Positions 55,518 to 64,000 of a stretch of DNA of 64,000 nucleotides are shown one piece after another. Positions within the stretch are counted from its first letter, which is position 1. Each line of letters opens with the position of its first letter. The stretch is from Camellia lanceoleosa (taxonomy: Eukaryota > Streptophyta > Magnoliopsida > Ericales > Theaceae): contig CM045758.1 in assembly GCA_025200525.1 (NCBI GenBank), positions 60,049,649 through 60,113,648 on the forward strand, written 5' to 3'. The notes below the pieces were generated by a model. The model saw nothing but the letters and a program-made list of their open reading frames with translations. It was not told where the DNA came from and searched no databases. Made by a program: the position numbers and the translations under genes.

Positions 55518-57779
55518 ATGCATAGATCATCAAGCACAACTCGAGTCTCTGACGACTACTTAAAATACCATTCATCGTCGTCGGCGGCGGCGTCGCCATC
55601 ACCAGTTTTGAGATCGTTGTCGTTGGAGGCGAATGAGTTGCCTCAGTTGGAACCAATGTCGGAGGCGTCAAAGAAAGAGAAGTCTCGTGTGAAGTTGGCT
55701 GAGAATGCTATCCATCTCATACCTTTCGTCTTGCTTCTCTGTGCCCTCATTCTCTGGTTCTTTTCTAATCCTGGTATTCTCTCTCTCTCTTGTGATCTCT
55801 TGTAAATTAATTAGGGAAAATTGGAAATCAGTAGTAAGACTAAAAACAAATTGCAAAATCATGAGAAAGTTTATCACTTTAATTATTAAAATTGATAAAT
55901 TTTACCATTACTTTGCAATTTATTTTGAAAACTTACATTGAATTGTAATTTTCCCAATTATTTAAAAGCTGTTATAATCCTAGTGCAAGGGCATGGTTCC
56001 AAAGGCCAGACTAGTGAAAATTTTCTCTTTTTGCCCTAATGTATTTATAATTGCATAATTTAATGAGAATATTGACATTAGAAAAGAAGGACAACAAAAT
56101 TTGAAATAAGATTTCATTTGAGTTCAAGTGAAAGGAAATTACAATTTACAAAGGGCAAATTACACTAACTGTCCTTATAGTTTTGGAACTTATATTACTT
56201 TAGTCTCTGACTTTTTAATTGTAACACATTTGACCTTAAATATTGAATTTTGTTTCAAATAAGGATAATTGAAGATATCATTGCTCAATTTCAAGAGTAA
56301 AATCGTCAATTTGATAAAATATAAACTTTTGAATTTTTAAAAATTATTTGTGCCTACTAAAGATAAAATTATGTAAAATTGATAAATCTTTTACATATTT
56401 ATTTATTTATTTATTTTACTAAATTAATTTTTATTATGTGTTTGGATGATGATCATGTAATAAGTGATTGTTAGGTTTTTAATGGGTAATCGATACATTT
56501 AATATATGAAATATTGCTATGTATGGATTTTTTTAATTTAATGGATTGGTTTAATAATGATATCAAAGTTGTCGTCATATTTAACTTTCAGAAAAATAGA
56601 AATTAATTTAATGAAAATAAAAACAATCGTCCATTACATGATCATCATTCAAACACATAACAAAAATTAATTTGGTAAAAATAAATAAATGAATGTGTAA
56701 AAAATTTATCAATTTTATATAATTTTATCTTTGGTGGGTAGAAATAATTTTTAAAAATTAAAAAATATTTTTTTGGTATTTCTTTTTTTCAAATTAGTAT
56801 ATATTTTATCAAATTGATGACTTTGCCCTTAAAATTGAGCAAAGATATTTTTAATTGTCCTTATTTGAAATAAGATTCAAAATTCATGATCAAATGTGTC
56901 ACAACTAAAAAGTCAAGAACCAGAGTGACACAAGGCCCAAATGATAGGAACCATTAGTGTAATTCGCCCATTTACAAATAAGTGATCTTTTGAAAAAAAA
57001 ATATTTATAGATGAATGAAAAGTTTAAAATTTTGATTATTAATGTTCATAAAGTTTATCACTGATGTGTAATTTTTTTTCCCAAATTTGAATTGTAATTT
57101 TTCCTTATTTATATTATGGTTATCATAATGTTAAAACATAAATGTTATATATCCAGAAAAAAATAATCTGAAAAAAATGTTTATAATTTAAACTTATGGT
57201 GTAAATCTAAACATAGCGTATTATGTGTTACATCCAAAATCAATCTGATACACATATTTTGAGTCTGGAGCATTTTTCACAAAATATTTTTACTAGTATT
57301 GCTTATGTTATGTTAAAATATCAAAGAACTGCGATTACTTAATTTGTTTGGGTAATTACACTACGCATGAGAATCTTTTAAGTGCAAATCTAACACAGAA
57401 AATACTTGCACCAAATCCAAGACATATTTGCAGCCCAATAAAAATGCAAGTTTTTTTTATACTCAACTCTCTTGGTTGCCTCTTTCTATTTGAAGGAATC
57501 TTCCATTCACTGGTTTTATAATTTTTGGTGGTAGATTCAAATATTTGTTACGAAACTATAAAGAATGTTTTCATTCCCATTAACTTTGCAGAAATAAATT
57601 TGCCAATAAAACCAGACTCAATAGCTGGGAGAATAAAAGGATTGACACTAGAAGGTGAAATAGAAGGAGATAATGCAGAAATAGGGACGGTGGCAGGAAT
57701 CGACTTGGGAGAATTAGATCCAGGAAAACTAGTCGAAGATCGCAAGGCTTCATCAACTTCAGATAACAAATCCTCGTGA
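55518..57779 (+). CDS. Single-pass membrane protein of unknown function, two exons (55518-55773, 57592-57779)
   Basis: The one intact host gene. Exon 1 runs to a GT donor at 55774, exon 2 starts after TTTGCAG at 57591 and ends at TGA 57777; joining gives codon GAA across the junction and 147 residues. Residues 1-65: Ser-rich, basic-acidic, with MHRSSSTTRVSDDYLKYH and EASKKEKSRVKLAENA. Residues 66-84: one hydrophobic helix (HLIPFVLLLCALILWFFSNP). Residues 86-147: outside part, EINLPIKPDSIAGRIKGLTL, GTVAGIDLGELDPG, then a polar end. The helix position and the KKEKSR before it suggest a cytosolic N-terminus, a type II-like orientation. Start chosen as the first ATG after the CT leader. It resembles small uncharacterised plant transmembrane proteins; function not known. 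Confidence 0.85.
55814..55960. mobile_element. Small Mutator-like miniature element, copy A (in intron)
   Basis: A 142 bp element (55814-55955) with inverted ends GGGAAAATT / AATTTTCCC and inner self-complementarity (TTGCAAA...TTTGCAA; AAATTTATC). Flanked by AATTA on both sides (55809-55813 and 55956-55960). Three further copies of the family are close by (56134-57104, 58229-58380, 58945-59081). Confidence 0.75.
56134..57104. mobile_element. Small Mutator-like miniature element, copy B, split by a nested element
   Basis: Left end GGAAATTACAATTTACAAA (56134-56152) and right end, inverted, GGAAAAATTACAATTC (57104 going down), with the family inner block GATTATTAATGTTCATAAAG at 57035-57060. The 817 bp element at 56153-56969 interrupts it, so the original copy was about 145 bp and older. 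Confidence 0.7.
56144..56978. mobile_element. Long-TIR Mutator-type miniature element (56153-56969) nested in copy B
   Basis: 817 bp, starting GGGCAAATTACACTAACTGT; the right end inverted is GGGCGAATTACACTAATGGT. The arms stay similar for about 320 bp (GGACCA-less blocks such as AATTGAGCAAAGATAT, CTTATTTGAAATAAGATTCA are matched inverted). Flanked by the same 9 bp ATTTACAAA (56144-56152 and 56970-56978), which is the Mutator target length. No transposase. It sits in the host gene intron. Confidence 0.9.
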
Positions 57780-58228
57780 GGAGGAAGTCTTTTCTTTACT
57801 TGTCTTAGTTCTTTCAAGTTTGAGATGTTCTTAATTATTCATTTTTTTTAGAATACATTTTCTACATTTAATTCAACCTATCAAGTTTCAACTTCACAAA
57901 CTACCTTCATGGTTTACCGACTAAATTTATTCGTCACTGAATTTATGTCATTATTTTATTCTTCTTTTACTTGCATTTGTGGAGTAAAAATTATGTGTAT
58001 CTGAAGAACTTATTATGTCACATGTAAGATTACATAGAGAGTGAAAATTTCCAACGGCAAAATGAATTTAGTTGCACGAAGGAATCTCAAAATGAATTTG
58101 GACACAAATTTTTTATTTTTTTTATTTTTTACACATTGCAAACAACATGATGGTTTAGGCACAACAACAAAGAGCATTGTCGGCTTCATTTAATAGATAA
58201 ATGAGCTTTTTTTTTTTTTTTTTTGGAG
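57780..58228. other. 3' side of the host gene, no other gene seen
   Basis: AT-rich. A T run at 58207-58224 lies next to the following element. The polyadenylation signal of the host gene cannot be fixed. Confidence 0.4.
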
Positions 58229-58380
58229 GGGGGGAATTATAATTCAGTAAGATTTATAAAAAATATATTTACATATACATGAAAAAAATTAGGATTTTAA
58301 TTATTAATATTTACAAAATTTATCATTTATGTGTACTTTTTTTCTTTTAAAAAAATATACACTGAATTGTATTTTCCCCC
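58229..58380. mobile_element. Small Mutator-like miniature element, copy C
   Basis: 152 bp, GGGGGGAATTATAATTCAGT at the left and, inverted, GGGGGAAAATACAATTCAGT at the right, with the inner block TTATTAATATTTACAAAATT. Flanked by T runs on both sides, consistent with a T-rich target duplication. Confidence 0.7.
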
Positions 58381-58935
58381 TTTTTTTCTAACAAAAAATG
58401 TGAATTTTCACCAATTTTCTAACTTCTTGTAAGTCTCAGATTATCACTATGATATAAAAGTCCTATAAAATTTGAATTATAACAACTATTAGTAACAAAC
58501 GGAACCAGTCTGATTGGTTAGAATTCATGTACCTTATTACAAAATCAGCGCTTCAAACCTTTAGTATGAATCTTATTTTCGTGTATTTATTAGGACTTTT
58601 TTGTCTCCATATAATTTATTTATCGTGATAATCAGGACATGGGAATGATTTTTAAAGATCATATTTAAATGAGTAGGGATATATTAATGGATTTTTGCAC
58701 CATTATATATTACCACTTATATTGAAAAATATATATTTTTTATTTTTTCAAACAACAATCAAAAATAAAATTAAAGAGATAAAAACCATATAACAACTAA
58801 TTTTTCTATTCAAATCTAATTATTTATGTTTCAAAGAAGGGACAATTGGCAATTACCTATATCCCTTCTTTTTGCAAAATAAACTACAATCATAATTGTT
58901 GGGAAGATTTTATTGAGAAGTCTATATTTTACCAA
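58381..58935. other. AT-rich spacer, no gene seen
   Basis: No protein-like frame. A stretch at 58505-58640 (GATTGGTTAGAATTCATGTA) vaguely recalls a tRNA-like SINE head but lacks a recognisable B box. Confidence 0.4.
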
Positions 58936-59090
58936 TAAATTAAAGGGGAAATAGCAATTCAATAGAATTGGAAAAAAAAAATTATAGTGGTAAACAATAT
59001 AAATATTAATAATTAAAATTTTAAACTTTTTCATATATTTGTAAATATTTTTTCAAAAGCCCACCGAACTATAATTCCCCCTAAATTAAA
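58936..59090. mobile_element. Small Mutator-like miniature element, copy D (58945-59081)
   Basis: 137 bp with ends GGGGAAATAGCAATTCAATA / inverted GGGGGAATTATAGTTCGGTG and the inner block ATTAATAATTAAAATTTTAA. Flanked by a perfect 9 bp TAAATTAAA (58936-58944 and 59082-59090), the Mutator target length. Confidence 0.85.
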
Positions 59091-59105
59091 AGTACTCTTA
59101 GATAA

Positions 59106-59838
59106 TGTTTAATTCACTGGAATATAGTGGAATGAAATAATTATTCCATCAAAATACTCATTCACATGATTGTTTCACCAAAAAAATAATAAAAAATGCA
59201 TTGCAAATGAAGTTATCATTCACCATTACAAGTGTGTAAGCCAAGTAATTCATCAAGGCAGTCGGCAAACAAAATGCCAGGGCATCCATCATAAACCCAA
59301 ACTCAATCAGGCCCAATGAGTTTGATGAGAACCCAACGCCGTCGAGTAACACGATCGCCAACCAATGGGAATGCCGATTAAGAGCTACTAGTGTAAACGC
59401 CAAGTACCTGTGCGAGAAGATAAAGTGAGCCTTGGATGTCCTTTTCCAAAGGAGTAGTAGGAAACTAAGTCGTGACATTCAAGTCATGATGAAATAGGGA
59501 AATTATGTAAGAAATATCTACACCAATTGGCTATATAAGGAAGCAAAGGTAAAGAAAAAAGGTATGCCTCATAAACCCACTAAAATCTCTCTAGAAAACT
59601 AAATTTCTACCCTTCCTCATCTGACTTATCCGTCGGAGTGCTAATTCCGGCACCTCCCGCTGGAGTATTTTTTGTTTCAGGTACTGAAGCGAGGATTACT
59701 CAAAAGACTCTTTAGATTAAAGGAATATTGTAGAACCACTCCTTACAACAAGAAAATGATCATTCCATAAAAGAGTCCAAGGAATAATCATTCAATTCCA
59801 TTCTAGCTCATTCTAGTGGACCAAATAGAGCATTATAA
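59106..59838. mobile_element. Nested remnant: inverted-repeat element holding an LTR-like piece
   Basis: The outer ends GTTTAATTCACTGGAATATA (59106) and, inverted, TAGAATGGAATTGAATGATT (about 59800 downward) share TGGAATGA/ATAATTATTCC words, so they look like an old miniature element. Inside, 59529-59540 has a TATA box (CTATATAAGG) and 59620-59690 reads CTTATCCGTCGGAGTGCT, then CCCGCTGGAGTATTTTTTG, similar to the transcript-start region of the central gypsy LTR (CTTGATCGTCGGAGTGCC). This is probably an LTR fragment of a Tat-type element inserted in the older element. Borders are uncertain. Confidence 0.5.
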
Positions 59839-59906
59839 ACAATACTGTTATGGTGATTAAAATTGGATACAATATGACCGTATAATATTCAATTCCATAA
59901 CCTCAA

Positions 59907-59967
59907 AGGGTTGATTTAGTGATTACAGCTTGGGGTTTGAGAGTGTGCTCCCTTTTCGCTAGGTGTT
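59907..59967 (+). mobile_element. Head of a tRNA-derived SINE, cut by the copia insertion
   Basis: AGGGTTGATTTAGTGATTAC followed by AGCTTGGGGTTTGAGAGTGT gives an RNA polymerase III A-box-like start and the GTGCTCCCTT phrase of plant SINEs. It stops at 59967, where the copia LTR begins; the B box would lie beyond the right edge of the window. Confidence 0.5.
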
Positions 59968-61270
59968 TGTTGGAAATGGTTATAAAATTCTAGTTAAAAT
60001 CAGAATTTTTTCCTAAGTTTGGTCTAATTTTTAGGTGGGCCCCGTGCATCGATTTACACGGGTCAAAGTGGTAACGCGTTCTATGCCGCGTTGTGATTCA
60101 CGTGGTATATTTGGTTGTTCAAAACCATTACCGAGTGAATGGGAAATTGAAGCCAAAGTATGTTCCATGGAAATGGAGTTTTGGTGGAAATTCCTTAAAT
60201 GTTTGAATAAGGCTTGTCCTACATTGATTTGGTGGGAGGTTTTGAGAAGATTTATAAGGCATGGGTTTGGTACTTAGGGTGTGCCCCAAGGGGTACCCAA
60301 GTGTTTTAGAGGGAGAGGTTATGGGCAAAATGGACTAGACTCATTGGACCCAAAAACCACCACACACGCGCGTGCCGCCGCGGTCGGTCCGGGCTGGGCT
60401 TGGGCGCGGGTGCGTGGTGTGAGGTTGGGCTTGTTCGGCCTAATACTAATCTTTTTAGGCCAAAAATATTTGAATTTTATTTTATTTTTGTATAAAATAA
60501 AATCCAGAATTCAAAATAAAGGGAAATAAACTAGTTTGGATTTACTGTTTATCCAAACAGGGCCCTTCGCGTTTTCAAACAGAATTAAACTGGTTTGGAT
60601 TTAATGTTCATCCAAACAGGGCCCTTCCTGTTTTTTTATCTGTTTGAATAGTTAAACCAACAGATTCAAATCTATTTAAATTTAAACCCAACAGGTTTCA
60701 TACCTGTTCAATTCGAAACCAGCAGCCACCTTTACATCTATAAATAGACTAGCCTCCCATTTGGATTTTAACTCCAATTTTCGTATTCCATCCTCTACTT
60801 TAAATCTCTACATTTTGTTGCATTTTATTTCTGAAAGAAAGAGTGTAAACTCTTAGTGTGTTCGACGAACGATTAAATTGTAGTGCTGCTTTTATTCGTT
60901 GATAAGATCATTTTATCCTGGGAGATAGACGTCCAAATTCTGAAAGTACCGTGGAGAGGACGAATCTGTATTAAGGACACAGTGTTAAACACTGGACTTG
61001 ATCAGAAAAGTTATTCAAATAAATTAACCAAGTAAGTTGTTTAATTTTATTCTGTTTTTATTTGTTTATTTAATCAGATTTTAATTTTGTTTTTGTAACA
61101 AAATAAAATCTGTTATTTATTTATTTATTTATTATTTCGAGTTTGATTTTTGTAATCAAACAAATTCTCTCCTTTTCTTTATTTCTTTAAATTCTAGTTG
61201 TTGTTTTGTACACAATAGAATTGAATCTTTTAAATACAGTAAAGATTGTTCTTACAATCTTAAGACAAAT
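59968..61270 (+). repeat. 5' LTR and leader of the copia element (LTR end uncertain)
   Basis: Starts TGTTGGAAATGG. Contains a TATA-like CTATAAATAGACTAG (60738-60752) and long T-rich stretches. The LTR end is not certain: a TGGTATC word at 61278 (initiator-Met tRNA-like start, only 7 matching bases) may be the primer binding site, giving an LTR of about 1.3 kb. A perfect CCAAACAGGGCCCTTC is repeated at 60553 and 60612, and the run TATTTATTTATTTATT lies near 61118. Confidence 0.55.
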
Positions 61271-61593
61271 TAATTTTTTGGTATCTTCATTGTATTTAAT
61301 TTTCTGATTTCATAAAGACATATTCTGGTTGGAAAAACAAATAGTGTTTATGCTATTTGACAGATAGTAGTAATATATTGTCTCTTTTCTTTGACAACTA
61401 ATAGTAATATACTGATGTCATTAACAATTGCAGAATATTAATTGTGTTAACAGAAAATTATTGTGCTATTTTATTTTTCTAATTTTAGTAACAAGGAAAA
61501 TAAAATTATTTTGTGTTATAATTTATTTTCTGGTTTTAGTAACTAGAAAATTAATTTGTGTTTTAATTTTTCTGATTTTTGTAATAAAAGATT

Positions 61594-62816
61594 ATGGCTA
61601 CTACAACTGAAACTGCATCTGGCAGTGGTACTCCTATTGTTACACCAACATCGGTCCCTATCCAGAACCATGTTCATGTACCTATCAATCATGGAGAAAA
61701 ATCGGAAAAATTTATGATGCAGAGTTTAAGAGATGGCGGCGAAGATCTTTGTTCTATCTTACAACTCTTAATTTGGCCCGGTTTCTCCATGAAGAGGCTC
61801 CAGCACTTAAAGAGGGTGAAAGTGATCGGCAAGTTGTTGCCGCTGTAGATGCTTGAAAACATTCAGATTTCCTATGCAGAAACTATATCCTCAATGGCCT
61901 TGACAACATGCTGTATAATGTTTACAGTCCTCTGAAGTCAGCAAAAGAATTATGAGATTCTTTGGAGAAGAAATACAAGACAGAAGATACCGGCATGAAT
62001 AAATTTGTCGTCGGTAAATTTCTAGATTTTGTTATGGTAGACTCCCAAACGATAATATCTCAAGTTCAAAGTTTTCAGATAATTTTGCATGATATTCATT
62101 CAGAAGGTATGTCTTTTAGCGAATCTTTCCAAGTCGCAACTTTGGTGGAAAAGTTACCACCGGCTTGGAAAGATTTCAAAAATTATTTAAAACATAAACG
62201 CAAAGAGATGACCATGGATGAGTTGATTGTAAGATTAAGAATTGAGGAAGATAACCGAAAGGCTGAAAAGAGAAATGGGAAAAATCCCATTGAGTCCAAG
62301 GCTAATGTGGTTGAACAAGTTCATAAACCACATAACAAAAAGAGAAAGTTTACTGGAGATGGTCCTAAACAAGGCAACAACAATGGCAACAAGAAGTTCA
62401 AAGGAAAATGCTATAACTGTGGCAAGACTGGACATCGAGCTTCTGACAGCCGCCGTCCTAAGAAGGATCATGGAAGTACAAGTAAGAAGACCACCAATCA
62501 GGCCAATGTAACAGAATTGGATTACATCTCTGACGGAGTGAATGACATCAACCTCTCTGCTGTGGTGTCTGAGGCTAACTTGGTTGGAAATCCTAAAGAG
62601 TGGTGGGTTGACACTGGAGCAACTCGTCACATATGTGCGGACAAGAAGATGTTCACTACCTACAATGAGGTCGCAAATGGTGAACAACTTTTCATGGAAA
62701 ATTCTTCTACTTCTACTTCTCTGTGGACAAGGAAAAGTGATCTTGAAGATGACATCGGGAAAAGAAGCGACCCTCAACAACGTCTTTGCATGTACCTGAC
62801 ATCCGGAAGAATTTAG
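61594..62816 (+). pseudogene. copia gag and protease, frameshifted
   Basis: Start ATG 61594 (MATTTETASGSGTPIV). After HGEKSEKF the frame shifts; the correct continuation (LTTLNLARFLHEEAPALKEG) is in another frame, with two Trp to TGA stops (61854 and 61951). From 61962 a long frame holds FVVGKFLDF, LPPAWKDFKNYLKHKRKEM and the zinc knuckle CYNCGKTGHRASDS, whose last Cys is a Ser, so the knuckle is broken. Then WWVDTGATRHICADKKMF: the protease active site Asp-Thr-Gly is kept (about 62601-62640). Frameshifts near 62690-62800 follow. Confidence 0.9.
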
Positions 62817-64000
62817 TTTCTGGTTCTTTGTTAAGTAAAAATGGTTTTAGGCTTGTCTTTGAGTCTGATAAATTTGTATTAACAAAGAGTGGTATGTATG
62901 TTGGTAAGGGATACATGAGTGATGGTCTCTTTAAACTAAATGTAATAACAGTTGTACCAAAAGTTGCTATGAATGAGAATAACACATCTTTTGCTTATAT
63001 TCTTGAGTCGAATTTATGGCATGATAGATTAGGTCATGTAAATTATGATGCTTTGCGTAGATTAATTGGTTTGGATTATATACCAAAGTTTGAAATTAAT
63101 CCTAATCATAAATGTGAAGTTTGTGTAGAAGCAAAACTAACTAAGGCTCCATTTAACTCAGTTGAAAGGAAAACTGAACCTCTAGAATTAATTCATACTG
63201 ATGTATGTGATCTAAAATTTATTCAAACTAGAGGAGGCAAAAAGTATTTCATAACATTTATTGATGATTGCACAAGATATTGTTATGTTTATTTACTTAG
63301 AAATAAAGATGAAGCCTTAGAAATGTTTAAACTCTACAAAACAGAAGTTGAAAATCAACTTGGTAAAACCATTAAAATGGTTAGAAGTGATAGGGGTGGT
63401 GAATATGATGCACCATTAAATAAATTTTTAGCACAACATGGCATTATTCACAAAACAACAGCCCCTTATTCTCCACAGCAAAATGGAATTGCTGAAAGAA
63501 AGAATAGAACCCTAAAAGAAATTATGAATGCCATGTTACTAAGTTCAAGCTTACCACAGAATTTGTGGGGGGGGAAAGTGTGGGGGTGTTTGACAAAAGT
63601 TGAAGTTCCTGTTCCTAAAAAGACTAAGATTGGACCAAAAACAGTAGATTGTGTGTTTATTGGTTATGCTCAGAATAGTAGTGCATATCGGTTTCTGACT
63701 TATAAATCAGAAATACCTAATATAAATGTGAACACTATTATAGAGTCAAGAAATGCTGTGTTTTTTGAACATGTCTTTCCTTACAAGAAAGGACAGGAAT
63801 TAAGTTCACAGAAAAGAACTTATGATTGTACACAAAGTCAAGAGACTAATGGCAATCAAACACAAGAGACTAGTAATGGTCTCAACCAACAGGATTTAAC
63901 TAATAATGAACCAAGAAGAAGTAAGAGAGCGAGAACATCAAAATCCTTTGGTCCAAATTTTTTGACATACTTGTTAGAAAATGAACCTCAAAGCTTTAAG
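62800..64000 (+). CDS. copia integrase frame, open to the window end
   Basis: From about 62800 ([17 protein letters not shown]) one frame is open to 64000. It has the GAG-pre-integrase block [18 protein letters not shown] and zinc-binding [11 protein letters not shown] (H-H-C-C), then the integrase catalytic triad: Asp in LIHTDVCDL, Asp in VRSDRGGEY, Glu in [12 protein letters not shown] (about 63479-63511). At about 63565 the LPQNLWG block runs straight into GKVWGCLTK with a run of eight G, and about 30 to 40 residues usual here are missing; the deletion keeps the frame. The C-terminal block [16 protein letters not shown] follows. RT lies beyond the edge. Confidence 0.88.

Larger units (their letters stand above)
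59968..64000 (+). mobile_element. Ty1/copia element (TNT1-like), 5' part; runs off the right edge
   Basis: A long 5' LTR, gag, protease and integrase in copia order (integrase before RT), with an open integrase frame to the window end. RT and RNase H are beyond the edge. The 5 bp left flank is GTGTT; the partner is not visible. Gag has stops and shifts but the integrase frame is open, so decay is uneven. Confidence 0.9.

Noticed and set aside
58505..58640. Possible second SINE head
   Set aside because: The A box is weak and there is no B box or tail.
59158..59478. A 106-residue minus-strand frame with hydrophobic stretches
   Set aside because: It lies in the LTR-like remnant and matches no known protein.
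62235..62780. A 181-residue minus-strand frame opposite copia gag
   Set aside because: The plus strand carries the zinc knuckle and protease site; the minus frame is a shadow.

Overview
This window is a transposon-rich piece of a nuclear plant genome, most likely a eudicot. The reasons are several LTR retrotransposon families of plant lineages (Tat/Ogre-like and Retand-like Ty3/gypsy, TNT1-like Ty1/copia), a plant CACTA (En/Spm) element with an 'ACTACAAC' type terminus, plant L1-type LINE tails, hAT and Mutator-type miniature elements, AT-rich spacers with many CT and TA microsatellites, and one host gene with a plant-style GT-AG intron. The species cannot be told from the sequence. Only one apparently intact host gene is seen (55518-57779, a 147-residue single-pass membrane protein). 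A 2-oxoglutarate dioxygenase pseudogene remnant lies at 21561-21987.

Layout. 1-10324: a minus-strand Tat/Ogre-like gypsy element whose left part is outside the window; it ends in a 4.18 kb LTR (6148-10324) and sits inside a plus-strand copia fragment (10325 to about 12100). 12106-15353 and 17282-20537: two plus-strand solo LTRs of a family related to that long LTR, the first with a perfect 5 bp target duplication (ATTGA). 20538-21559: remnant ending like a LINE, abutting the dioxygenase pseudogene. 22551-22984: AT-rich foldback element. 23608-37739: a complete 14.1 kb Tat-lineage gypsy element with 539 bp LTRs and a perfect AACAC duplication, carrying gag, protease, RT, two RNase H domains, integrase, tandem repeats and an antisense intron-containing gene; a 2.75 kb solo LTR (29528-32274, AATTC duplication) is nested in its integrase. 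38470-39074: 3' end of a LINE. 41617-50966: a CACTA element with a TNP2-type transposase gene, a Transposase_24-type second gene whose last intron holds 13-14 copies of a 170 bp repeat, and a right end made of GTGACGAAA-type subterminal repeats. 52665-53087: second copy of the foldback element. 53274-54344: GC-ended non-autonomous hAT element with an 8 bp duplication. 54939-55333: long foldback just upstream of the host gene. 55518-57779: host gene whose intron holds three miniature elements, one nested in another. 58229-59838: more miniature elements and an LTR remnant. 59907-59967: head of a SINE. 59968-64000: a copia element running off the right edge.

How it fits together: almost all coding sequence is mobile-element sequence in decay. 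Premature stops are mostly Trp or Gln codons turned into TAG/TGA/TAA, the pattern expected from deamination of methylated cytosine. Insertions are nested at least two deep at several places, and five or more insertion events can be closed exactly by their target-site duplications. The most unusual items are the antisense spliced gene in the central gypsy element, the 170 bp satellite-like array inside a CACTA intron, and the packing of one small gene between and around miniature elements.
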